From the NCBI RefSeq assembly GCF_042432815.1, contig NZ_JBHLWM010000005.1, positions 496,001-560,000 of the forward strand: 64,000 bases of DNA, written 5' to 3'. How positions within the stretch are numbered: the first letter of the stretch is position 1; the number at the start of each line of letters is the position of its first letter. The notes under the pieces were generated by a model. It worked only from the letters and a program-made list of their open reading frames with translations. It was not told where the DNA came from and ran no database searches. Below, piece after piece: positions 26,088-32,768 of this stretch. Origin of the DNA: Rhodopseudomonas telluris (GTDB lineage Bacteria; Pseudomonadota; Alphaproteobacteria; Rhizobiales; Xanthobacteraceae). Made by a program: the position numbers and the translations under genes.

Positions 26088-27266
26088 TCAGTTCGCGCGC
26101 GCCGCGCCGACCGAGGTCGCGCTGTGCCACGGCTTGGGTTCGACGGCGGCGCCGGGCGACAATGTCTGGAAGCCTTCGACCACGACGGAATCCCCGGCTT
26201 TGAGCCCGTTGGCGATGATCCAGCGGCCGTCGACGAGCCGCGCCGGACTCACCGGCTTCAGCATCACTTTGTTGTCGGCGCCGACCACGTAAAGCTGCGC
26301 CTGACCGCCCGGGTCGCGGCGCAGCGCGCGCTCGGGGACCGTCAGCGCGTTGGTCTGCTCGCCCTGCACGATCTGCACCCGCACATACATCCCCGGCAGC
26401 AAATCGCCGTCGGGATTGGGAAACTCGCCACGCAGCGTCACCTGTCCGGTGGCCGCCTCGACGGAGGCTTCGGAGAACAACAGTCGGCCGCGCCGCGCGT
26501 AGTCCGAGCCGTCGTCGAAGCGCAGGCGGACTTCGGCCTCGATCGGCTCGCCGCTACGCGCCGATTTCGCCGCCGCACGCTTCAGCGCCAACAGATCGTT
26601 GGCCGACTGCGTGAAGTCGGCATAGACCGGATCGAGTTGCTGGATGGTGGCCAGGCTCTCGCTGCCGCCGACGGTGAACAGCGCGCCCTCGGTGATCAGA
26701 GCACGGCCGATGCGGCCGGTGATGGGAGCGCGGACTTCCGTGTATTGCAGGTCGAGTTCGGCGGCCTGCAGGCCGGCGCGCGCCGACGCTTCGTCAGCCT
26801 CGGCCTGCGCCAGTTCGGCGACGGCCTTGTCGTATTGCTGTCCCGTCGTCGCGCCGCGATCCTTCAGTTGCGTCTGCCGCTCGGCCTGTTGGGCCGCCAG
26901 CGCGCGGGTCGCCTCTGCGCGCTGCAGCGCGGCCTTGGCGCTGGCAACGCGAACCTGGAATGGCGCCGGATCGAGCCGGTACAGCACGTCGCCCTGCTTG
27001 ACGATCGTGCCCTGCTTGAACACCCGCTCGACGATAATGCCGGAAACCCGCGGCCGCACTTCGGCGATCCGCGTCGGCGCGATGCGGCCCGGCAGATCGT
27101 TGACGATCCGCACTGTCTCGGGCGTCACCGTCACTACGCTCACCACGACAGGCGGCTTGGCCTTTTCGGCCTCGGCCTGCTTGTCGCCGCATCCTGCCAG
27201 GCTTGCGCTCATCATCAGAGCCAGGGTCGGGGCAGCGGCCGCTCGCAAGCGGACCATGATCGTCAT
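26088..27266 (-). CDS. RND efflux periplasmic adaptor (membrane fusion) lipoprotein
   Basis: A 392-residue AcrA/MexA-type protein. The signal ends at a lipobox (ASLAGC), so it is a lipid-anchored periplasmic protein. It has the adaptor layout: VRPRVSGIIVERVFKQGTIVKQGDVLYRLD lipoyl half (in part), a coiled-coil hairpin rich in Ala and Gln, LQYTEVRAPITGRIGRALI, and a C-terminal beta barrel. The ATG at 27266 is chosen because AGAGGTGAG lies about ten bases upstream. It is first in the operon with the transporter and divergent from a TetR gene. Confidence 0.93.
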   Translation of the reverse strand: MTIMVRLRAAAAPTLALMMSASLAGCGDKQAEAEKAKPPVVVSVVTVTPETVRIVNDLPGRIAPTRIAEVRPRVSGIIVERVFKQGTIVKQGDVLYRLDPAPFQVRVASAKAALQRAEATRALAAQQAERQTQLKDRGATTGQQYDKAVAELAQAEADEASARAGLQAAELDLQYTEVRAPITGRIGRALITEGALFTVGGSESLATIQQLDPVYADFTQSANDLLALKRAAAKSARSGEPIEAEVRLRFDDGSDYARRGRLLFSEASVEAATGQVTLRGEFPNPDGDLLPGMYVRVQIVQGEQTNALTVPERALRRDPGGQAQLYVVGADNKVMLKPVSPARLVDGRWIIANGLKAGDSVVVEGFQTLSPGAAVEPKPWHSATSVGAARAN

Positions 27267-27337
27267 CGTCACTGAACTCACCTCTGGTCGAAACGGCGTT
27301 GCGCGTCGCGCCCCACGCCGCCGCGTGCGCCTCAAAG

Positions 27338-27355
27338 ATACCGGCCGGTTGGTAT
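27338..27355. promoter_or_regulatory. Likely TetR-family operator of the RND efflux operon
   Basis: ATACCGGCCGGTTGGTAT holds two nested symmetries: ATACC/GGTAT outer arms eight bases apart and an ACCGGCCGGT palindrome (27340-27349). It lies between the divergent adaptor gene (start 27266) and the TetR gene (start 27428), where a local repressor would bind. A TTGACA (27365-27370) close by may be the -35 of the regulator gene. Confidence 0.6.
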
Positions 27356-27427
27356 ATTACATTCTTGACAATGACAACCGGGCGACATCAAGACTTCGTC
27401 AGGCCCACTTAGAAGGTGTCGCGACGC

Positions 27428-27991
27428 ATGAGCACCGCCTATGAGCGCAAGAAACAACCTGAGGTCGTGCGCCGCGCCTTGATCGACTGCGCGGCCAAAC
27501 TTGCGCTGGAGCGTGGCTTGCAGGCCGTCACCGTGCAGGCCGTGGCGTCCGCGGCAGGCGTGACCAAAGGCGGTTTGTTTCATCATTTTGCCAGCAAGGA
27601 GAAACTGATCGAGGCCGTCTTCGATGCGCAACTCGACGTATTCGGCGCCGCCGTGGACGAGGCGCTGCAGCACGACAACGGCAGCTATGGCTGTTTTACC
27701 CGTGCCTATGTGATGGCCACCTTCACGCTCGGCGAATCTGACGATGGCCAATGCGGCGGCGCTCTGGCGGTGTCGATGATGACCGACCCGCTGCTGCGGC
27801 CGCGCTGGTCGGTCTGGATGCGCGCCCGCATGAGCAAGCACAAGAAGACCGACTCCGCGCCCGCGCTCGAAATCGTCCGCCTCGCTGCTGACGGCGCTTG
27901 GCTGGCCGACCTCACGGCGCTCGCGCCCGACCTGCGGATGAGCCGCAAGAAGCTGCTGGCGCGACTGATGGCGATGACCCAGAAGGACTGA
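27428..27991 (+). CDS. TetR-family regulator of the RND efflux operon
   Basis: A 187-residue regulator. The N-terminal helix-turn-helix reads LIDCAAKLALERGLQAVTVQ then AVASAAGVTKGGLFHHFASKEKL, a textbook TetR_N domain. The C-terminal domain has CGGALAVSMMTDPLLRPRW. I prefer the ATG at 27428, 11 bases after an AGAAGG site, over the GTG at 27416. Its divergent position next to the pump suggests local repression of the pump, as for AcrR/TtgR. Confidence 0.9.
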   Translation: MSTAYERKKQPEVVRRALIDCAAKLALERGLQAVTVQAVASAAGVTKGGLFHHFASKEKLIEAVFDAQLDVFGAAVDEALQHDNGSYGCFTRAYVMATFTLGESDDGQCGGALAVSMMTDPLLRPRWSVWMRARMSKHKKTDSAPALEIVRLAADGAWLADLTALAPDLRMSRKKLLARLMAMTQKD

Positions 27992-28167
27992 TCGTCCGGT
28001 AGCAGCCCGCCTGGCTGGGCCGCGTGGTGGACCGCTCGCCGCCGTCTTGACGGCGCGCATCGCGCGTATGCCGCTCTCGTGGTTGTATCAGCCGCTCAGA
28101 TCCCCCATGTGTGGCCTTGGCCCGATCAGCCCCGCCTCCGCGGGCGCGGGTACGATGGAGAGACGAG

Positions 28168-28425
28168 ATGACCAGGACGGGCGCCGCCTTGATCGCGGCC
28201 GCAACGATCTTCAGCTTCGCGGGAGCGCCGGCTCACGCGCGCGATTTTCCCTACTGCCTGCAGGGCGGCGAATGGGGCTATCCGGGCAATTGCCAGTTCG
28301 ATTCCTATCAGCAGTGCATGGTGACCGCATCCGGCACCAAGGCGTATTGCGACGTCAATCCGGTGTTCGCTTTCGGCGCGCAACGACAGCAGTCGCAACC
28401 CGAGCCGCGCCGCTACCGGCGCTGA
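28168..28425 (+). CDS. DUF3551-type small exported protein
   Basis: An 85-residue protein with a signal peptide ending near APAHA, then YCLQGGEWGYPGNCQFDSY and QQCMVTASGTKAYCDVNP. The conserved Cys pattern (YC...G.C.F.S..QC......G...C) is the DUF3551 signature, a family abundant in Bradyrhizobium-type genomes and of unknown role. GGAG at 28157-28160 precedes the ATG. It stands alone. Confidence 0.85.
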   Translation: MTRTGAALIAAATIFSFAGAPAHARDFPYCLQGGEWGYPGNCQFDSYQQCMVTASGTKAYCDVNPVFAFGAQRQQSQPEPRRYRR

Positions 28426-28486
28426 AGCTCCAGCGCTCATGATGCTCCGTCGCCAGCGCGGCGGATCCGGTCTTTAGGGCGGTCGC

Positions 28487-29176
28487 CTAGTCTGCCTGAC
28501 GCAGGCGATAGCCGATGCCGACCTCGGTGAGGATGAAGTGAGGCCGCTCCGGATCCGGCTCGATCTTCCGGCGGAGCTGCCGCACATAAACTCTGAGGTA
28601 CTGCGCGTCGGTCAACTCGCCCCACAGCTCTTCGAGCAGAAAGCGATGCGTCAAGACTTTCCCGGCATGCTGGACCAGCACGCGAAGTAGCTCGTACTCC
28701 TTCGGCGACAGCTTGATGTGGCTGTCGCCGATCTTGACCATTCGCCGAACCAGATCGACGGACAGTCCGCCGCTGCGAAAGACCGACCGCTCGCCATGCG
28801 CCTGCAAATGGTGGCGAAGCGCCGCGCGCAATCGGGCGAACAACTCATCCATACCGAACGGCTTCACCACGTAGTCGTCTGCGCCGAGGTCGAGAGCCCG
28901 GATTTTGCTGGCCTCGTCGTCTCGACTCGACACCACCACGATGGGAACGCTGGTGTTACGCGCGCGAATGATCTCGATCAGATCGTGCCCCTGAATGTCG
29001 GGCAGGCTGAGATCGAGGATGATCAGCGCCGGGTCCTGCGCCAGCCGTTCGAGAGCCGTCTTGCCGTTCCCCGCATCGAGGATCTGATAGCCTTGCGTCG
29101 CAAGCCCCGTGCGCAACAGTTTACGAATTGGCATGTCATCGTCGATGACCAGCACTTTCATGGGGTTGGCAATCAT
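28487..29176 (-). CDS. OmpR/KdpE-type response regulator
   Basis: A 229-residue two-domain regulator. The receiver domain has VLVIDDDMPIRKLL, the phospho-accepting Asp in LIILDLSLPDIQGHDL, and the Lys in DDYVVKPFGMDEL. The C-terminal winged helix ends with YLRVYVRQLRRKIEPDPERP and HFILTEVGIGYRLRQ, closest in style to KdpE. No histidine kinase or kdp genes are adjacent, so it is an orphan here. The ATG at 29176 has a GAGG about 11 bases upstream; an internal ATG at 29161 is also possible. Confidence 0.88.
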   Translation of the reverse strand: MIANPMKVLVIDDDMPIRKLLRTGLATQGYQILDAGNGKTALERLAQDPALIILDLSLPDIQGHDLIEIIRARNTSVPIVVVSSRDDEASKIRALDLGADDYVVKPFGMDELFARLRAALRHHLQAHGERSVFRSGGLSVDLVRRMVKIGDSHIKLSPKEYELLRVLVQHAGKVLTHRFLLEELWGELTDAQYLRVYVRQLRRKIEPDPERPHFILTEVGIGYRLRQAD

Positions 29177-29575
29177 GCGGCGGTGTCCCTCACTTCGGTA
29201 TGTGGGGGACTTGCTGCCACGCGTGTAAGTTTTCGATGTGAAACGGCTACCCGCAGCATAAGCCGATCGTAAAGATCAGCCCGCGGGTCGTGCCGCCGCG
29301 CTCGCCATTATGCCGCGCTTATATTTTGCGCCACGGTTCGATCTCGAATCTTAACATCGCGCGCCCCAGTTTAGCGCAGTGAGACCGCTGACGGATCGAA
29401 CTGCTGCCATGACGAGATCACCTGACCGTCCCCCCTCGCCGCGCCCTGCGTATCTCCGGAAGCGAAGATCACGTCATTGCGGCGCATCGCCGACTTGACG
29501 GCTTTGTTCCCCGCTTGGCGGTTTCACAAGTCAAGTCTTCACTCCGCAACCTTTACAACAACCAAGGACGCCACC
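29177..29575. other. Non-coding region between the response regulator and a small gene
   Basis: About 400 bases without a convincing gene on either strand. It must hold the promoter of the minus-strand response regulator and of the plus-strand small gene. I see AT-richer patches near 29320-29345 but no clear palindrome, RNA gene or repeat. Confidence 0.4.
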
Positions 29576-29851
29576 GTGACCTTTGCAGAACCTCCCTCGC
29601 GTAGCTCGTCTATCGTCCTGATCGGAAAGAACAGCCGCGGCCAGTGGGTCGCACAGCACCGGGACGGCCTCTACGGCGGGCTGTTCACGCATCACGGCGA
29701 CGCCGTGCGCTACGCCCTGTTCGAGAACGGGCACCATCCGGAAGCCGTCATCACGATCGGATGCGTCCTCGAACTCAATATGACAACCGCCCCCTCCGCC
29801 GCCCAGGCCGTGCCGCCTTTATCCGCCGAAGCATCACGGCACGCCGCCTGA
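29576..29851 (+). CDS. Hypothetical protein (91 aa)
   Basis: The likely start is the GTG at 29576, six bases after AAGGA. The protein reads VTFAEPPSRSSSIVLIGKNS, then RGQWVAQHRDGLYGGLFTH and HGDAVRYALFENGHHPEAVI. It resembles compact soluble alpha/beta proteins, with no signal peptide or membrane segment. I do not recognise the family. It is 11 bases upstream of the DapA-like gene in the same direction, so the two may be co-transcribed. Confidence 0.6.
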   Translation: MTFAEPPSRSSSIVLIGKNSRGQWVAQHRDGLYGGLFTHHGDAVRYALFENGHHPEAVITIGCVLELNMTTAPSAAQAVPPLSAEASRHAA

Positions 29852-29862
29852 GCAACGATCCC

Positions 29863-30765
29863 ATGAATTCGATCGAGACCTCGTGGCTCACCGGCGTCAT
29901 CGCCGATTTGCCTTCACCATTCGATGCAAACGACGCGATCGATATCGGAGTCTTCGAGAATCTCTGCGCGCAGCAGATCGCGGCGGGCGCGACCGCGCTG
30001 CTCCTTGGCGAGACCGCTGGCGAGATGGCAACGCTGACTATGGCCGAGCACGACACCCTCGTCCGCACAGCGGTGAAGGTGTCGCGCGGGCGCGTCAAAA
30101 TCATCGCCGGGGCCGGCAGCAACGGCACCGGCCAGGCGATCGCCCTGACTCGGCGCGCCGAGGCAGCCGGGGCCGATGCGGTGATGTCGGTCGTGCCTTA
30201 CTACAACAAGCCGACGCAGTCCGGCATCGAAGCGCACTTCGATGCAATCGCCAGTGCCACGAGGCTGCCTGTCGTCATCCACGACAATCCAACCTGCTGC
30301 GCCCGAGGGCTCGACGACGAGACGTTGATGAGACTTTGCGATAATCCACGCATCGTCGGCCTCCGCGACAGCAGCGGCGATGCGATGCGGCCGCTGCGGC
30401 TTCATCCGCACGTGCCGCCGGGCTTCCGGATGGTGGCGGGAGACGATGCGACCGCCTTGACCTATCTCGCGCACGGCGGCGACGGCTTCGTCTCCACCGT
30501 CGCCAACATCCTGCCGGCGCTGCCGTTCGCGATGTTTCGCGCGTTTTCGCGCGGCGATGTCGCGCGCGCCGCAACGCTGATGGACCGGATGGCTCCGCTC
30601 AGGGACGCGTTCGCGACGGACGGTTCGGTCGCATCTCTCAAATATGCACTCGGGCTGCGCGGCCTTTGTTCACCACGGGTGCGGCTGCCGATGGTGCCTT
30701 TGATGAGCGATCAGAAAGCCGCCGTCACCGAGGCGACGGCGGCGGCTCTGAGAGGTACGCCTTGA
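29863..30765 (+). CDS. DapA/NAL-superfamily protein lacking canonical catalytic residues
   Basis: A 300-residue TIM-barrel protein of the dihydrodipicolinate synthase/N-acetylneuraminate lyase superfamily, with LLLGETAGEMATLT and SVVPYYNKPTQSG. The Schiff-base Lys normally found in IVGIK(D/E) is Arg168 in RIVGLRDSSGD, and the catalytic Tyr (E. coli Tyr133, LYNVP) aligns with His140 in VVIHDNPT. The Thr-Thr of GTTGE is also altered to GETAGE. A true DapA or aldolase reaction is therefore doubtful; a different chemistry or a non-catalytic role is possible. No other lysine-pathway gene is near. Confidence 0.82.
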   Translation: MNSIETSWLTGVIADLPSPFDANDAIDIGVFENLCAQQIAAGATALLLGETAGEMATLTMAEHDTLVRTAVKVSRGRVKIIAGAGSNGTGQAIALTRRAEAAGADAVMSVVPYYNKPTQSGIEAHFDAIASATRLPVVIHDNPTCCARGLDDETLMRLCDNPRIVGLRDSSGDAMRPLRLHPHVPPGFRMVAGDDATALTYLAHGGDGFVSTVANILPALPFAMFRAFSRGDVARAATLMDRMAPLRDAFATDGSVASLKYALGLRGLCSPRVRLPMVPLMSDQKAAVTEATAAALRGTP

Positions 30766-30778
30766 AGCACCAGCCCTC

Positions 30779-30976
30779 TCAATGCTTCGGCTCGGGCCGG
30801 GTTTCCAGGCGATGTTTTTCTCGCCACTTCGGCCCGAGCCCGCGCATGTAATGGGCCTCCCGCCGATACCGATCTGGAGCATCGCGGAGCATCCGCAGCT
30901 TCTGGATCAGTGCAGGTATCAACCTGCCGTACGAACCAATCCGGTCAAAGATCGCCGCCGAACGATCGCGGTTCAT
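30779..30976 (-). CDS. Hypothetical small basic protein (65 aa)
   Basis: A 65-residue, strongly basic protein starting MNRDRSAAIFDRIGSYGRLI and ending with Arg/Lys/His-rich sequence. No signal peptide or membrane segment is visible and I do not recognise a family. Its ATG overlaps the stop of the upstream small gene by four bases (ATGA), which supports a coupled pair. It converges on the DapA-like gene. Confidence 0.5.
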   Translation of the reverse strand: MNRDRSAAIFDRIGSYGRLIPALIQKLRMLRDAPDRYRREAHYMRGLGPKWREKHRLETRPEPKH

Positions 30977-31242
30977 GAGCGCCTCCCGGACGGCGCGCGG
31001 CCGTCCAGTCGTACAAATGCACCACGTGCGCGCCGCACCTTATGCGCCACGACGGCGATATGAATCGCCGCAAAGAAGCTCGCAATGCGGCTGGTGGCGC
31101 GACGTAGCAGCGCGCGCAATCGCCTCCAGGCGATGTCGCTGGACGGGTACACGATCGGCGGATCGTTGCGGCTGATCAGCCAAGACCGGTAGGCGTCGCT
31201 GCCCAGGATGTCGTGAAACTCGTTGTGGCGCCAATGAGACAT
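30973..31242 (-). CDS. Hypothetical protein (89 aa)
   Basis: Starts MSHWRHNEFHDILGSDAYRS and contains IASFFAAIHIAVVAHKVRRA, a short hydrophobic stretch that may be a membrane-associated helix. The ATG at 31242 follows GGAAAGG about 11 bases upstream; an in-frame TTG at 31263 is less likely. It is overlapped by the next small gene. I do not recognise the family. Confidence 0.5.
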   Translation of the reverse strand: MSHWRHNEFHDILGSDAYRSWLISRNDPPIVYPSSDIAWRRLRALLRRATSRIASFFAAIHIAVVAHKVRRARGAFVRLDGRAPSGRRS

Positions 31243-31416
31243 GTCGGCACTCGCCTTTCCCAAATCGCCGGGCTCCAGGCCCGGCTGAGAAAGGACGATG
31301 CAGAGACGCGCATAAGGAATCGAGACGACACAAGACGCTCGAACATAAGGACGAAATAAGTATGCGGTCCGGCCCGACGCGCGACCTCGGCGAGATATTG
31401 CGACGCCGCCACACGC

Positions 31417-31446
31417 AAAAAATAAAAGCGGGCACGAGGCCCGCTT
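31417..31446 (-). terminator. Intrinsic terminator downstream of dksA
   Basis: Stem AAGCGGGC/GCCCGCTT (31426-31433 with 31439-31446) around a five-base loop, followed on the minus strand by TTTATTTTTT. It lies about 40 bp after the dksA stop codon. A classical rho-independent terminator. Confidence 0.85.
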
Positions 31447-31484
31447 GAAAGACTTGAAGATCGGCGAGCCGACCGCGGCGAGAA

Positions 31485-31907
31485 CTACTCGTCGCGATAC
31501 ACCTTCTCGCGCTTCTCGTGACGCTCCTGCGCTTCCACCGACAGCGTTGCGATCGGACGAGCTTCGAGCCGCTTCAGGGAAATCGGCTCACCGGTCTCTT
31601 CGCAATAACCGTAGGTGTTGTCTTCGATGCGCTGCAACGCCGCGTCGATCTTGGAGATCAGCTTGCGCTGCCGATCGCGCGCGCGCAGTTCGATCGCGCG
31701 GTCGGTTTCCGACGAGGCGCGATCGGCCAAGTCGGGATGATTGACGTTTTCTTCTTGAAGGGTCTGGAGCGTGAGCTTTGCTTCCCGCAAAATCTCGTCC
31801 TTCCAGGCCAGCAGCTTCGCGCGAAAATACTCGCGTTGCCGTTCATTCATGAACGGCTCTTTCTCGGAGGGTCGATAGCTTTTCAACTTATCCAAGGGGC
31901 AATCCAT
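31485..31907 (-). CDS. dksA: RNA polymerase-binding transcription factor DksA (single-cysteine type)
   Basis: A 140-residue protein. It has a long coiled coil (residues about 25-95) with the tip motif LADRASSETDRA, equivalent to the Asp-containing tip that reaches the polymerase secondary channel, then the globular end DNTYGYCEETGEPISLKRLE and RPIATLSVEAQERHE. Only one of the four zinc-finger Cys residues remains, as in thiol-independent alphaproteobacterial DksA proteins. The ATG at 31907 fits a promoter at 31946-31974; an in-frame TTG at 31925 is possible. It lies 133 bp downstream of fliX on the same strand. Confidence 0.93.
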   Translation of the reverse strand: MDCPLDKLKSYRPSEKEPFMNERQREYFRAKLLAWKDEILREAKLTLQTLQEENVNHPDLADRASSETDRAIELRARDRQRKLISKIDAALQRIEDNTYGYCEETGEPISLKRLEARPIATLSVEAQERHEKREKVYRDE

Positions 31908-31945
31908 GATCTCGTTGGGCGGCAAAAACCCCGCCTGCGCGGCAG

Positions 31946-31974
31946 CTTATATAGCGCGCGCCGATGACAGACAA
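31946..31974 (-). promoter_or_regulatory. Predicted sigma-70-type promoter of dksA
   Basis: On the minus strand, TTGTCT (31974-31969) and TATAAG (31951-31946) are separated by 17 bases. Transcription would start roughly 30 bases before the ATG at 31907. Confidence 0.5.
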
Positions 31975-32040
31975 TATCGACTGCAGCCCGGACACAGCGG
32001 GCTGCACAGGCAGAAAAAAGCCGGAACTTCAGCGAGATGG

Positions 32041-32460
32041 TCAGTATTGTCCGGCCTTGGCCAGCTCGACCTCGACCCGCAGCTCGATTTCCGACAAGAC
32101 CGCATCAAGACCCGGATCCCCGGACGATGTCTTGAGCTCCGCGGCGGCTGCACGGAGCCGAGCCACGGTGGCAGGATTGAAGGTGCCGGCCAGCAGGCCA
32201 ATTTTGAGATCGTCGAGCACGTCAAGCGCGGAGCGCCCCCGGGCCACGGAGCGCTTGCGGCGCTCTGTGGCGTCCTCGACTCCCTGCATGGCCAGCAGCG
32301 CCTCGAGGCCAGTCGGCGCGAGCGGGGCGTGGACAGCGCGCGCTTCTGGCTCTGGCTGGGTCGTGGTGCTGGTTGGTAGCGAAAACGTGCTCGATCCGGT
32401 CCGACGAGCGGGACCGGACGAGGTCGACGTGGTGGTGCCGTTCGGGCCGTAGATTCGCAT
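32041..32460 (-). CDS. fliX: Flagellar assembly regulator FliX
   Basis: A 139-residue protein starting MRIYGPNGTTTSTSSGPARR, with LAPTGLEALLAMQGVEDATERRKR (in part), ALDVLDDLKIGLLAGT and DAVLSEIELRVEVELAKAGQY. These match FliX, which in Caulobacter couples early basal-body assembly to FlbD-dependent sigma-54 transcription. It is divergent from flgI, as in Caulobacter. Finding FliX beside sigma-54 promoters with possible FlbD sites supports that circuit here. Confidence 0.93.
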   Translation of the reverse strand: MRIYGPNGTTTSTSSGPARRTGSSTFSLPTSTTTQPEPEARAVHAPLAPTGLEALLAMQGVEDATERRKRSVARGRSALDVLDDLKIGLLAGTFNPATVARLRAAAAELKTSSGDPGLDAVLSEIELRVEVELAKAGQY

Positions 32461-32566
32461 GGTCTCTCTCGCCGGACAGTTCCTGGCTAGGCGCCGCGCC
32501 TGAACAGCATACACCCAAGCTGGCAAGGGCGCTCAGAGCCCTGGAACCCACCGTCGCCAGATATGG

Positions 32567-32581
32567 TTAACACCACGTAAA
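32567..32581 (-). promoter_or_regulatory. Near-match CtrA box upstream of fliX
   Basis: Read on the minus strand: TTTA-N7-TTAAC, one base off the TTAA-N7-TTAA consensus, 107-121 bp upstream of the fliX start. Caulobacter fliX is a class II gene, so the position is plausible. Confidence 0.35.
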
Positions 32582-32582
32582 C

Positions 32583-32620
32583 GCCCGGCAAATTTTGCCG
32601 GGCCAGAGGCAGTTTTGCCG
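32583..32620 (+). promoter_or_regulatory. Possible FlbD enhancer sites (ftr-like) upstream of flgI
   Basis: A 21-base palindrome with arms GCCCGGCAAA (32583-32592) and TTTGCCGGGC (32594-32603) is followed by a second TTTTGCCG at 32613-32620, 20 bp after the one at 32593. TTTTGCCGGGC is shared with 19008-19018 before flgF. The sites lie about 80-115 bp upstream of the sigma-54 promoter at 32697, and the palindrome suits a dimeric activator. Confidence 0.5.
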
Positions 32621-32696
32621 TGGCCTCCGCCCCGATCAAGCGGCCAACGCCAAACTTATTCCATTAAAAACAAATGCTTAGATTGCATCGCCGCAG

Positions 32697-32719
32697 TGGC
32701 ACGGGTCTCGCAAGACGAT
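32697..32719 (+). promoter_or_regulatory. Sigma-54 promoter of flgI operon
   Basis: TGGCACG-N3-CTCGCAAGACGAT with GG at 32698-32699 and GC at 32710-32711, ten bases apart. Twenty of its 23 bases match the promoter at 19102-19124. The flgI ATG is about 50 bp downstream. Confidence 0.8.
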
Positions 32720-32768
32720 AGCGAGGCCGAGTCACGCGTGCGCGCGACGGTCCCCGAGGAGCCCGAGA

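Noticed and set aside
23594..26203. Open frame of 869 codons on the plus strand
   Set aside because: Antisense shadow of the RND transporter gene; low-complexity Arg/His/Asp sequence without any family signature.
31991..32013. GCAGCCCG/CGGGCTGC hairpin after fliX
   Set aside because: Perfect stem but no U-run after it on the minus strand and it lies near the dksA promoter; its role cannot be assigned.
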